A stretch of DNA of 64,000 nt from Epiperipatus broadwayi. Lineage: Eukaryota; Onychophora; Udeonychophora; Euonychophora; Peripatidae. The stretch covers positions 994,001-1,058,000 of the forward strand of contig JAQFVV010012507.1 in assembly GCA_028023455.1 (NCBI GenBank). The letters run 5' to 3'. Made by a program: the position numbers and the translations under genes. Below the pieces are notes generated by a model. That model worked only from the letters and a program-made list of their open reading frames with translations, was not told the DNA's origin and made no database searches. Shown in pieces: positions 26,326 through 38,400 of the stretch; the stretch's first letter is position 1; each line of letters opens with the position of its first letter.

Positions 26326-26569
26326 ATGTTAAAAGAAGATTATCTTGACAACAGTTTGAAATTGTTGATTGTTAATGATATTGGCATTGTCTAAGTGTTG
26401 ATTGGTTTTTAATGACTACTTGAAAACCCAATTAGCCTTGAACATTATTATACTTATTATTTAAGTAATACTTATGGTGCAGTTTGAAAATTATAATTGT
26501 GGTTTGTAATGTTATAATTGACTATTTAGTAGTCTGCATTCAGAACAGGTTATATTTACCTGTTTAAAG

Positions 26570-26752
26570 CAATTTGTTTAAATCTCTTTGTATCAATAAT
26601 TTCAATCTTTGTGGTTAAATTGCAATCTTTAATGTCTTTATAAGTATATTGGACCATTAATAAAGTGGAAATCCATCTTTATTGTTAAAAGAAGATTGCC
26701 TTGACAACAATTTGAAATTGTTGATTGTTAATGATATTGGGATTGTCTAGAT
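26570..26752. mobile_element. Partial uninterrupted copy of the 23.4-kb inverted-repeat element
   Basis: TATTGGACCATTAATAAAGT at about 26647 and TTGACAACAATTTGAAATTG at about 26702 match the sequences on each side of the solo LTR, with no LTR between. It serves as the pre-insertion reference. The outer arms are incomplete. Confidence 0.8.
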
Positions 26753-26759
26753 GGTGTGT

Positions 26760-29650
26760 GTGTTAAGATAAGCAGTTACAAATTAATCAAATAAAAATGA
26801 AAACCAATTTTATCTGCTGCTAAGATTTGAGTTCCATTTTTCATTCACTTGATTTGAAACATTGTAACCCATTTAAAAATTAAATGTCATAATAAACTAT
26901 TAAATTCAATTCCAGAAAAGCGTTATGGATAATTATCTATTTATGCTGAAAAAATTAGGAAATATTTTTTTTTATTTATCCATGAGATAATAGCAAGATA
27001 TAAAATGTTTAATATCAATTAAAAGTGAATTAAAAATTTACTTAATTGAAAGATAATTAATGTAGAGAAGTGTTTTTAGGGTATTTGTTATTTGGGGGGG
27101 GGGTCACAAATTTAATTCTCACAATAAATGCACTTAAAACTTTATTAAGCATAATCTAATTTAGAAATTAATTTATGTTCATTAATAAAATAATGATTAT
27201 TAATTTGCTTAAATATTAGGGATTCATATCATAAAATAAATAGAGTATCTTAAAACTTATTTTTTACTTTTATTATCTTTCATTCCACATATATTTTAAA
27301 AACGTTCATTTATTTGTCATTTTTTCATTTATTTATTATTTATTTAAAACAGAGTATTTAGACCTATCCTTCTTTAAACTTTGCTTATTCTTTTTACATT
27401 TAACATAAAATATGTTTCCTGTAATTTATTTTATATTAATATTGGATAGCCATTCTCCTACTGTATTTTACATTTATACTTAAATTCACATCCAGTTTTA
27501 AATTTTCAAAATAGCAATAAATAGGTAGATTTTTGTTTCAACTAAGTAATTTACTGCAAATGATGTAAAATATTTTATAATATTCTCAATTAAATTTAAA
27601 CACACTTAAACAAAGTAATCGAATTAAACATGTAAGCAATTGTTAAAATTAAACAAAGCTTATGTTTTAATTTAGTAATAATCATATCATGATTATAAAA
27701 TACTTTATGAGGCAAAGAAAAAATTACATAACAGTTATTGAAAAATGGCTTTCAAGAAAAAATTACATAACAGTTATTGAAAAATGGCTTTTCAATACAA
27801 ATTAAATTAACAACAATGTGAAGATTGGCAGATAATAATTATTTTAATTAAGAAAAATATTTTTAACAAATAATATACTCACTTTTCTGATATTTCACTT
27901 AAGTCATTGGATATTTTTGTAGTGTTTATTTTTGCTTTATCCATTTTGATCTATAAATTCTATTGAACTACTAAGTTCATATTTGTAATCATATTGTTCG
28001 ATATTTTTTATCTTATAGTTGAATTGATAAATGCTTTTAGAAAAAACAAACTTTACTTATACAACTTTCAAATATATTTAACTATTAATAATAACATATA
28101 AATCAGAATAAAACACAGTGTTTCAAATTATATTACTCTCCTCTCTTCTTCAAGAATCATTGATCTGACTAGTTATTGATGTAACATAGAAAAGAAAGAT
28201 ACTATTTCAAACATTTGTGCTCTATATTAATCCATATGATATTACACAACTTTAAATAAAATTTGAAATTTTCCAAAAGCATTTAGCAATTAAACTAGAT
28301 GATGAAAATAGTCTAATATATAATTATATGTAAATTGTTATTATCATAAACTTTCAGTCCAACTTCTCATTTTATATCTTTTATTTAAAGACATAAATTA
28401 AAATTACATGTTTAATTTCCTTTATATGAATGCATTACTGCATTGAAAGTTATATCAAATTTACATTACTTTTTATAATAATTATAATTTATCAGGATGA
28501 TTAAAAGCATGGATAACATTAATATTAGAACTTTGAAAAAATAATTATAGAAAAATGTTTATATAGATTCATGAGTAATAGATGTTGTATATATATTTCC
28601 TTTCTTTTTGTTTCTCATTTCTAGCAAACAGATGGATTATTTTATAAGTTAGTATATTTTAATTTTTTAAACAAACAATATCAAACATTAATACATTTTT
28701 TAAATTTTAATTTTAGTATAATTTCGTTATCAGCTAAGGATTCAATTCAAATAAGACGTATATAAAAATAACATATAAATATTTTACCTTCCTTTTGCTT
28801 TTTATGGAAATATTTGAATAAAGTTATTTTAATTATATGCAAGCATTCACAATAAAAAAAATGTTAAAATAAATAAAATTTTGTGTTTTTTGTTATTGTT
28901 ATTACCATCATAACTATCATCAATAATGTTTTAATGTAAAATGACATTCATATTTGCAGATAATAATAAAGTATATAAACCCACACTATTTTAACATAAA
29001 ACAAAATAATAAAATAGCTTATAAATATCTCACTGCACAATAATAACTTTTCTATTACCCTCTTTGTAAAAGGACAGTAAACTGAAACATATTTCACCAA
29101 ATTACCAATCACCAGATAATAAGAATTTGAGGCTTACTCATTTTTGTTTTATCTACTTAACTAAAAATAACTAGAAAATTATTTTCTAACCAGTAATTAA
29201 ATAAGTGGATAAATTGATAGTGAGTTAGACTAACTAAAAAATATATTACATCTTAATATCTAAAAAAAAAAAACTCTTTTTTCTTTCTAGTCTTAAACTA
29301 TAGATAATAAAATAGTTCAGATAAATGCATTATGCTGTAAGTGCTTTATTCTTTATATATAAAATAATTACTGGTTTATTTTATAAAAGAAGAAGCCAAA
29401 ATTTAAAAATGAATTTTTGTTATCCTGTTATGAAAATATTATACAATTTTTTTTTATTTAATTACTATGTTAGAAACTATATTTATTTTCTTATTTTTAT
29501 CATGCATTTAATTTCTGATGGATTTAATTTCCAAATGCTTTTATAATAATTGTGATATTATTGGTGAGTTTAAAGACCAATCAGGATTAATTTTTAAGTG
29601 TAGATATTTAATTTACAGCATGCATACTATTTAATTAGCATAAAATGTGA
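26760..29650. other. No gene seen; contains a 38-bp tandem duplication and a G10 run
   Basis: AT-rich spacer. The segment TTACATAACAGTTATTGAAA followed by AATGGCTTT occurs twice in tandem at about 27723-27790. A run of about ten G lies at about 27095-27104, unusual in such AT-rich DNA. Confidence 0.6.
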
Positions 29651-29653
29651 TAT

Positions 29654-32600
29654 CAGGTCTATCAAACATGAACCTGTGGAACACATATTGCTTGCAGATA
29701 GATGTCCTTGTTGCCTAATGAAAATGATAACATATAATTTAACTTCTGAAAAAATTTTATTTTTTCTAATTAATGTTATAAATATATGCATGAATTAAAT
29801 AAATATAATCACGTCTAAAAAATAACATATTTATTACAACTTACAACATAGATCAATATACTGTGCAATTTTTACACATATATTAATTACAGTTCAAGAG
29901 AATGTGGCACATCCATTGATTTATCTTCTATGAGAAAGTAAATATTATTTCATCCATTTATTGTCAATATTATTTTAAACAACTTATTGTTATTGGATTT
30001 AGATTCTAATCACTGCTTTATTCAAAATATTCATACATTAGAAAGTGTAGATTTCTTTGTGATTATTTAAGAATTTGTTTAAATAATATCAAAGCTCTGT
30101 ACAAATAAAGTAAAAAACAATTAATTGAAGAACATCCCAGTTTTTTAAATAGAAATTAAAGTATTTATGTATTAAAATAAAAGATATAATTTTATGTTTG
30201 ATATGTAGCTTGCAAAAATTATAACATTAAAAGACATTGCAAAACAATTTATAAAAAAAAAAAAAATATGCTGAGAAAGTTTGAGTAGAAAAATTATCAC
30301 TTACAAAACCTTTTGAAGATAATACAGCTGCTGTTTATTTCATGTCACATTTAATTGCAAGCAAGTCAAAATCACTCAATAAAAAACATTTATTCATCAA
30401 TATATTATTAAGCAATAGAAGTGTTGTGTCTAAAACAATTTTAAAAATCCAAAAATATATGACTGGCTCAAAATACTATTTCTACAAGGACTGATGATTT
30501 AAAAATCAATTGAAATCAATAATTACAATGTTTGAGATTTTATTGCAATTGATGTAGGTACAGAAATACAGGAAAAATTCATCTGGATATTTTTATTCAT
30601 GGGTGTGTTGTGAATTTAAAAGTAAGTGATGCGATTCTGAAAATTCTATTACAAGATACCATCACTAGAGTTCATATTTTTAATGCACTATATATTGATG
30701 TTTCAAAGGAATGCCATTTATCCCTAAAGACTACCTTCTCTTGAAACTGATGATTCTTCTTCCATGACGGGTGATATTAAACAAGTAATTATGCAACTAA
30801 AAGAAATTTAGAGAATAAGATCTTATCACCATTTCATTGTATTATTCATCCACAAACATTACACTGCTAAGTTTTAAATACTAGACAAATCATAAAAAAT
30901 ATAATAAATTCAAAATGATGTTTATATTCTTTGTTTAATCATCATTAATTTAATAAATTTTTAAAAGATATAGGAAATAAGCATATCAAATCTATCTTAT
31001 ATAAAAATTTGGTGACTTTCTAAGCATAGAGTTTTAAAACAATTCTTCCAAAGGCTGGACAAATTATTATTTTTTAAAATTAAAAAATTAAATGTAATAT
31101 TAAAAGATGATTAATGAATAACTGGATTCTTCAATTGTTATTACAAATTACTTTAGTCAACCAAACTTTAAAAAACAATATGTCATTAGCACATTATTTG
31201 ATATTATCAATGTTTTCAAAAAGAAATTATTATTCTGACTAAAACAAATTCAAAAAAAAAATCTTATTTTGAATGTTGCCAATTGTTATTATAAAATGAA
31301 CTCAAAAAAAGATTTTTGGAACCTATTAGCTAAAATTATTGATGATAATTTACAACTGGAAGTATTAAAAATGTGGTGTGATTCTATACTGAAATAAAAA
31401 GATATGGGTATTGGGATTCCACATTTTTATCTATAATTATTTATCAATTTATTGATTTATCTTTGTGTTGTGTGAAATTAGGAGTATTTTAGTTATGCTC
31501 TGTAGCACATTATTGTGCAAACAACTATTTGCAACTTTATTATCTCAATGGTGACTTTCCATAAATTTGTAGGAACTTTAAAATATTATGTGGTGTGAGT
31601 TCCCTTGATATATTAAGTAGCTGAGCTATATTTGCAATACTTTTTGTAGCATCTCACCTTGCTTCTCTAATTATATAGTAGATTTATTTTAGATTTATAT
31701 ATTTGATAATATTTTCAACCTCCTCTTATTGCTGCTTAGTAAAATATTCTAGTCCTATTACAGATTTGGCTGTGAAAGTTGCAGTAAATTTAATTATTGT
31801 GATTATATTGTGATGGACATAATAATAGTGGCTATCCATTAACTAAATCATAGTTTTATGATATTGATAATTTATGTAGAGGGAAAAGGTCTATCATAAT
31901 GTTTATAGCTCCATGAATTTAGGTGTATCTGAGATAGTATTACTAACAAGATTTGATAAAGACAGATTTATTTAATTAGTTTTGACAGAAATTAGAATAC
32001 TTTCTGAATATTCGACTTTTTTTCTTTGTTTTTGTTAATTCCATATATTCATCCCAAGTAGTATTTTGAAAGGGTGATGAAAGAAAAGTAGTTTGCAATA
32101 TAGAATCTTTTATGGCATTATTTTTTGAGTTTGATTTAATGTTATATTTTTCCTTTGCTTGAATATTTAGAATTTGTGATTTGCACAGAAGGTCTTTTTG
32201 AAATAATTATTTTGTTCTAAATTAACAGTTTTAAAATTTTTGTCTGATAACGTTTATTTTTGATTGTGAGAATCTTTATTTTCAAAGCTCACATTTACAT
32301 TAGATAAGCTGAAGTATTTAATATTCCTATTGTCTTTTGTGACTGACATTTTTTTCCAGTAACAATAATGTGTACTGATTCCTTTTTTTTATTTTACAAT
32401 GTATGATTAATTGCAAGTAATGAAATAAAATTTGAAAAAGAAAAATATATTTCCTATCTTACCAAATTTAATGCTTTGTTATGTAGCCATAATCAACCTT
32501 AATAAATAATAAAACTGCAGAAATATTGAGATTAATAGGATAGCATGTGCAATCAATTTTAAAAATAACTATATTTCAATAAATTCAATCAAATTTTGAA

Positions 32601-32877
32601 GATTTTATTTAATAAAAAAACGTTGCCAAGTTTCTTCAAAAAATGATATAATTTTATTTAAGTAATATATACTTGGGAAAAAAATCCAACAACATCTCTA
32701 TTTCTTAATTATTTTTGTAACATGATTGTATTTTGTACCTATGTTCTTTTGTAAGTATGATTCAAGGTTAATAATAAAAAATCTGTTTTTCCTTTATTTT
32801 TGAGTTTTAATGTGGCTCGCAGTTTCATCTATAATACTTATTGTGACCCTTAGTCATAAATAAGTTTGACATGCCTG
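29654..32877 (+). mobile_element. Degraded hAT-superfamily DNA transposon
   Basis: The left end CAGGTCTATCAAAC and the right end (on the minus strand) CAGGCATGTCAAAC are imperfect terminal inverted repeats of hAT type (CAGG..TGTCAAAC). Subterminal GTGGAACACA on the left and GTGGCTCGCAG on the right also resemble known hAT ends. Flanking 8-mers TGTGATAT and CATTATAT agree at five positions, compatible with a decayed 8-bp duplication. The interior holds a broken transposase. Confidence 0.7.
30270..31100 (+). pseudogene. hAT transposase relic (GTF2IRD2/ZBED-like type)
   Basis: With stops and frameshifts ignored, successive plus-strand peptides resemble hAT transposases of the GTF2IRD2/ZBED-related kind: FEDNTAAVYFMSHLIASKSK near 30316, then IFIHGCVVNLKVSDAILKIL near 30590, SMTGDI near 30760, HHFIVLFIHKHYTAKF near 30830 (family motif resembling HCIIHQEALCAK), and a FNKFLKDIGN stretch near 30950. 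Many stops and indels make it non-functional. The family call rests on motif resemblance and the CAGG/TGTCAAAC ends. Confidence 0.6.
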
Positions 32878-32879
32878 CA

Positions 32880-34915
32880 TTATATTGTTACTTTTTATTT
32901 TCTTAAATTCAAATTCAACTTGGTACTATTAAATTCTGTACCACACATTAATGATCAAAACAAAAAACTATGTAATAACTTTAATATTTTTCATTTTAAA
33001 AAATCAAAAATCTAGCAAATAAAAACTTGAAATTAATTGAAGATATATAGAAAAAACTAAAATAATGATAGTTAACAACTAAATCAATTCACAATAAATA
33101 TAAAAATAGTTTAATAATAATGCCATATGCAATTTCCATAAGAAAATAAATTTAAAAATTATATATATATATATTGGCAACAAATCAATGTTCAATCATT
33201 ATAAATCATACTTTTAATCCATGAGAAAGTAATAGAATAAATAAATCAGTAATGTTTTAACAAGGCTAAGTAAAAATAATTACAAGAATCATTTCATGGA
33301 ATGATTATAGTAATAATTTAACAAGTCCATCAATAAAAAGGGTAATTCATAAAATAAATGTATATTTAACATAAACAATGCATAAAAAAAAAATTTCAAA
33401 AAAGTATCTTTTTATGGAAAAATACAAAACCAAAATGACATAAAAATTACACAGGCAATAATTATATTAATTAAAATCATAAAAGTAAATAATGTTTTAC
33501 TAATATTAATTTAAATTAATAATAAAATATTTTCCAAAAAGCAATCATTTGTGTGTACACCTGCATGTATATGTTTATACTGTAATAATATATTATTTAT
33601 ATTGTAATAAAATTTAATAATATTTTAAGTATCACATTTCACACATTTGTTCTCCAAATTTTGTAATAAAAAATCTGAGCAAAGTAAACTTTTTCTGTGA
33701 ATAGCAGTGTAATTATAATGGACAGTGTAGTTTTAATTAGCCTCTCTTATACCAGCTTTTGTGTTCATCCTTGTTTAAATTGGTTTAATTTCAGACCATG
33801 AAATTAAATAATTTGATGATAAGATAACTATATATGTAAAAAGATTTAATATACCAATGGTACTTGAGTACTAAAGCTGCAAAGTAGAAGAGATAGGAGG
33901 CCTTTTCATATCCACAATAAATGTCACAATGATGTCAGATTGAAAGAAAATAATCCCTGCAATTATACTTGAAAATGTGTTGTTGTTTTTTTACCAAAAA
34001 GATTTTGTTTTCAATGCAATCTCTTTTTTTTTTTAATACTTTGACATTTGCAGTTATTTGTCACATTTTTTTATTGTGAAAACATGTTTTTTTTTTAACA
34101 ATATTTTTTTTTACTTTTTTTTCAAAGTGATCTCTTTTTGTAATACTTTGACATTTTCAGTTATTTATCATATTTTTCATTATTGTCCAAGGTGGCAACA
34201 CTAAAACCAGCATCCACAAGTGGACATGGATGTTTGGTGGCTTATGCAGGGTTTTATATAATAATTTAATAAAAGTGTAATAATTAATATGTATTTTTTT
34301 AGTTTTGGTTTAGTTTCTTTATTTAAAAAAACCAGTGTTTATTAACAGTTTTATGAAAATCCCAGCATACTTAGCAATCACATTGTTTCATTTTTAGAGT
34401 GACAATTTTTACTGCAGATCTCCATTTTCTGTGGTATTGATTTATTTGAAAACTTTGGTTTTAACACATAAATTCCTGTTATATATTACATGATAAACGT
34501 CAAAGGAATATAGTTATGGTATTTTTATCCAAATTACTTAAAAATCATTTACTGTTTGTTTGATGTATATTTAAACTATTTTTTTATTAAGGGCATCATT
34601 ATTGTAATATTGCATTCTATTTTTTATTTTAAATGTCATTCTTAAAAGTTATTAGTTTTTTAAAGTCACATCTATTTTTTTTCAAGCGACATTTCTTTGT
34701 TAATGTTGAAAGTCATGCATATTTGTGAAAGTCACATTTTATTTTGGAAACTTGTTAATGTTGAAATTTTATTTTAAATATTGTTTTTAAAAGTTGTTTG
34801 TTAATGTTGAAAGTCATACATATTTGTGAAAGTTGCATTTATCGTAAATGTTATTCTTAAAAGTTTTTCTTTAATGTTGTAAGTTTTACTATTTTTTTAC
34901 TTTTACTTATTTTTA
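32880..34915. other. No gene seen; two sets of local direct repeats
   Basis: AT-rich. AATACTTTGACATTTGCAGT at about 34037 recurs in mutated form at about 34141 with matching flanks (TTATTTGTCACATTTTT). GTTAATGTTGAAAGTCATGC near 34700 recurs near 34800, with further partial copies at about 34752 and 34873. There are no coding frames. Confidence 0.6.
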
Positions 34916-34918
34916 CTC

Positions 34919-35166
34919 TTGCAACATGGAGCATGTATTAGATCTACTGCACTGTTGACATTCATATCAACCTCCTGATAACATTGTAATTCTTGACAAA
35001 ATACCATGTAAAAGATCTGGGTACACATTCTTGTTTTTGCCAAAGAAAGTTGCATACAAGATCTGTCTATGCATTATTTTGGTCAGATCAAAAGATTACA
35101 AATTATCAGTTAATTGATATGAATGTGAACAGGCACAGTGGTTTTAATACATGCTCCATGTTGCAA
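34919..35166. mobile_element. MITE-like element, about 248 bp, with long terminal inverted repeats
   Basis: TTGCAACATGGAGCATGTAT at the left is complemented exactly by ATACATGCTCCATGTTGCAA at the right. The arms continue with GACATTCATATCAA / TTGATATGAATGTG. The interior is non-coding. No unambiguous target-site duplication was seen. Confidence 0.8.
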
Positions 35167-35340
35167 CTTTAATGCTCAAGTACCTATCCAACAATATAGA
35201 GTTATAAATAAGAACAGAAATGCCCAAAAAAATTTACTTAATTAATAATTTAATAAATCAAAACAGAAAATTATAAAGTTTATATAATTTTAAAAATTCA
35301 AACTAAAACGGAAGTCTAAAAATTATAATTAGAATTATTC

Positions 35341-35443
35341 AAAAATAAATTATATATATATATATATTGTAACCTTCCAGGTTGGCACCATATAAAAATA
35401 AATTATATATATATATATATTGTAACCTTCCAGGTTGGCACCA
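35341..35443. repeat. 53-bp tandem duplication at the palindrome edge
   Basis: The segment AAAAATAAATTA, (TA)n, TTGTAACCTTCCAGGTTGGC, ACCA occurs at 35341-35390 and again at 35394-35443. It duplicates the outer terminus of the palindromic element with its TA tract. Confidence 0.9.
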
Positions 35444-38400
35444 GAAAGAAATGTGGGAAGGTCACATTTGTGCTAACAATGGCTGAAAGTAATTAGTTGA
35501 GAAAAATGAATTGTGATATAAGTTAATATTTAAAATCGAGTTTTTAGGAAAACTAAACATAAATTGTGATGTATTTGCTAGTTAAAATTAGGATTTTAGC
35601 AAAATTAAAATTTTAAATGGGTATATTGATTGGTGGAGTTTTGGACTACATGTTTAGTGGTAGATGTTTGTTTATAGTAGAGGATTTACATGTCATAATA
35701 GGCAGATGCATAAATATATTATGCATTAGAATTTTCTTTTCTATATTTTTATTTATAAGTTACTGATTATATATTGTCTTAGAATCTTATGTTTTAAAAA
35801 ATGATAAAGATTATTTGTAATAGTGAATAACATTTCTAAAATTAATAATTAATATTTAATATTTTTTATTACTATGTTTATTATATTTAAACATTTTATT
35901 GTTAAAACTTTTATAAATAATATTTCTGGCAAGCTTCCAAAGTTGATTGTCATAAAAACACAGAGGGTGTGAGTGGAAGAAGATATAAAGTTTAAAACTT
36001 GAAAAAAGTAAAAATTTCCAAGGAAGAAATTGTAAAAAAAAAAAACTTAAAAGAATCAAAAAACTCTCTAAAAGTATTACAAATATTAAAAAAACATCGC
36101 AAGAATTCTAATGATATGTTTATGTAAATTTTCTATTATACTACTGGAGTAATAAAACCATGAAGAGATAGACCCAGAGGGAAAATCAGCTCCAAACTTC
36201 TATTAAACCATGGTTCAAGTCCACTACCTTTCAAAAATACCTTGATGTCATGTAAGATAAGTAATTATAATTTATTTTAAGATATTGCCAAAAGTAAGTA
36301 ATATTAAAATGGCAAAATTGTGTAAAATAAAGCTAGCACAAATTTTTTCATTAGACACTAAAACCAAATGCTTAATATTAAATTCTAATCTTTTTTATAT
36401 CAATATTCTACAAAGCAAAATTCAAAATGAAAAGGTTTATCTATTTAATTTTATAACAAGAAGATAATTTTCTACTGTATAACTTTGATATTCATGTATA
36501 TATAGTGAAATAATGTCAATGCATGCAAAGGTGACTTTTAATGCCCGTCACAGAATTCTAGGATAAAAAAAACTTTTATCAATCTTAACAAGTTATGCTT
36601 AACAATCAGATAGACATTTTTTTAATGTTATAATTTACTGTTGTTTTTAAAACTAATATGTATGTTTCTTTAACTTTCAACTTTCAATTTTTTTTTTAAA
36701 AAACTTAATATGTAATAATGAGATATTGACAAATATTTTTTTTTATTACAATAGATGTATAAACAATTTTTTTTGTTTGTTTTTGTTTTGTGTTCTTTAA
36801 AAAAAAAAAACAATGTAATTTCATTATAATTAGAGTATGATAATTTATTATTTTGTATGATTTAGAAAGTATATAATAGGTGATTCTAGATATTCGGATG
36901 TGTGTGTGATGCTATAGATTATTATTTTAAAGATGTAGTATTTATTATGCAATTTAGTTAATGAGGTATATTTAAAGTAAATAAAGAATTAAAACCTTAT
37001 CTGTTATAAGTTCGGTATATAGGAAGTATATTGAATGTGAATTGAAAGTAGAAATAGTCAAGGGACAATTAGATTATGTAGATTAAGTTTGGAGATATTC
37101 GTTAACCCTTAAGCATATAGGTATAAGTGTTTGGATATTATATTCCCCTGCCTTTATTTATTTTGTATAGTTACTGTTAGATGATTTACACCGATTGTAA
37201 CAGATAAGTGTTATATAATTTTTTTATAATATGTAAAAGATGATTGATTTGTGGCATCATACAAGTTTATAAATAATCTAATAAAATATATTTCATAAAT
37301 ACATTATATCTACAATATAATCAAACGCACATATTCGAAGATATATGATTAATATATTAAAAAGTAGTCAATTTTGATTTTGCTTTAGAAGAGATGTAAC
37401 TGTTTATCAAGGTGCATAAATAATATTTTTTTTTATTATAATTATTTCTTTTGTTTTTTATTTTTTATTTTTTTTTAATAAATATTTTAATGAATTAAAA
37501 GTCCAAATGAATTGCTTGACTATTTACGTTCGATCTATCATTTCCACACACACACATCTGGTTAATATAACATAGTTATAGAAGATATAAGTTTGTCAAT
37601 ATAATTCAAGTTTTATTTAATTTGTCTGGTGGTAATAAACCTCAGTATTACAATGCCAATAATATATTTTACTTTGCTTAGAATAGATGGTGATATGGAT
37701 ATAAAGGTACCTGGTCCTAATGCTTATCTATCCTGTGCTAAATATGATAATTGATCATTGTGCAATAGTTTTAGTATTTAATAGAGGCTCTGAACATATT
37801 TAAATTAACCTTATAGTATTATTGTTTATAGATGTTTCTATCATCCTTGTTGGCCTCATATATAAAGACCATATCCTATAATCTCAACTGAGCTAGGCCA
37901 TGGAGTGGTTGTAAGTATAAAACCTTTTTAAATGTGAGCCACACAAATGACCTGTTAGGATCTTAATTCTTTCTCTTTTAGAGGGTAATATACTTTTACT
38001 ACTAATTTTCACATGCAACATTTTATTAATTCTTGTATGATATTTACAGTTGGTGATGGCATACAAATATGGTTAACCAGTATATAGTTCATTAGTAGTC
38101 TCATTATCCTGCTAAAAAATGTTTTATATTTTTGTTGGTTTAATTTGATTAAAAGTAAATGACCAATTACTCAGGTATTGAGGTCTGTATTGATGAAACC
38201 ACAGACTGTAAAGTCATCATATTCTTTTTCTTTGTGATGACTTCTTACATTTTGTCTCAGGATTAATCCAGCCTAGGTTCATTAGTCTATTTATTGGTTA
38301 AAATACCATAAGCTACATTAAAGCAATGTTATTATTAAAATATTTGTTTAAAAAATAAAGTGGTTTTCTTACAGCTGTTCTAATTAAGCATGGAGCTTGT

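Larger units (their letters stand above)
23388..26446. mobile_element. Inverted-repeat element interrupted by a solo LTR
   Basis: The left end (CTCAAGGCTAAATGGGTTTT at about 23390) and the stretch through CACTTAGACAATCCCAATATC are complemented on the right by ATATTGGCATTGTCTAAGTG (about 26381) and AAAACCCAATTAGCCTTGA (about 26424). The arms are about 80 bp. The original element was about 300 bp; a 2.75-kb LTR now splits it. An uninterrupted relative at about 26570-26752 shows the empty site. Confidence 0.8.
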
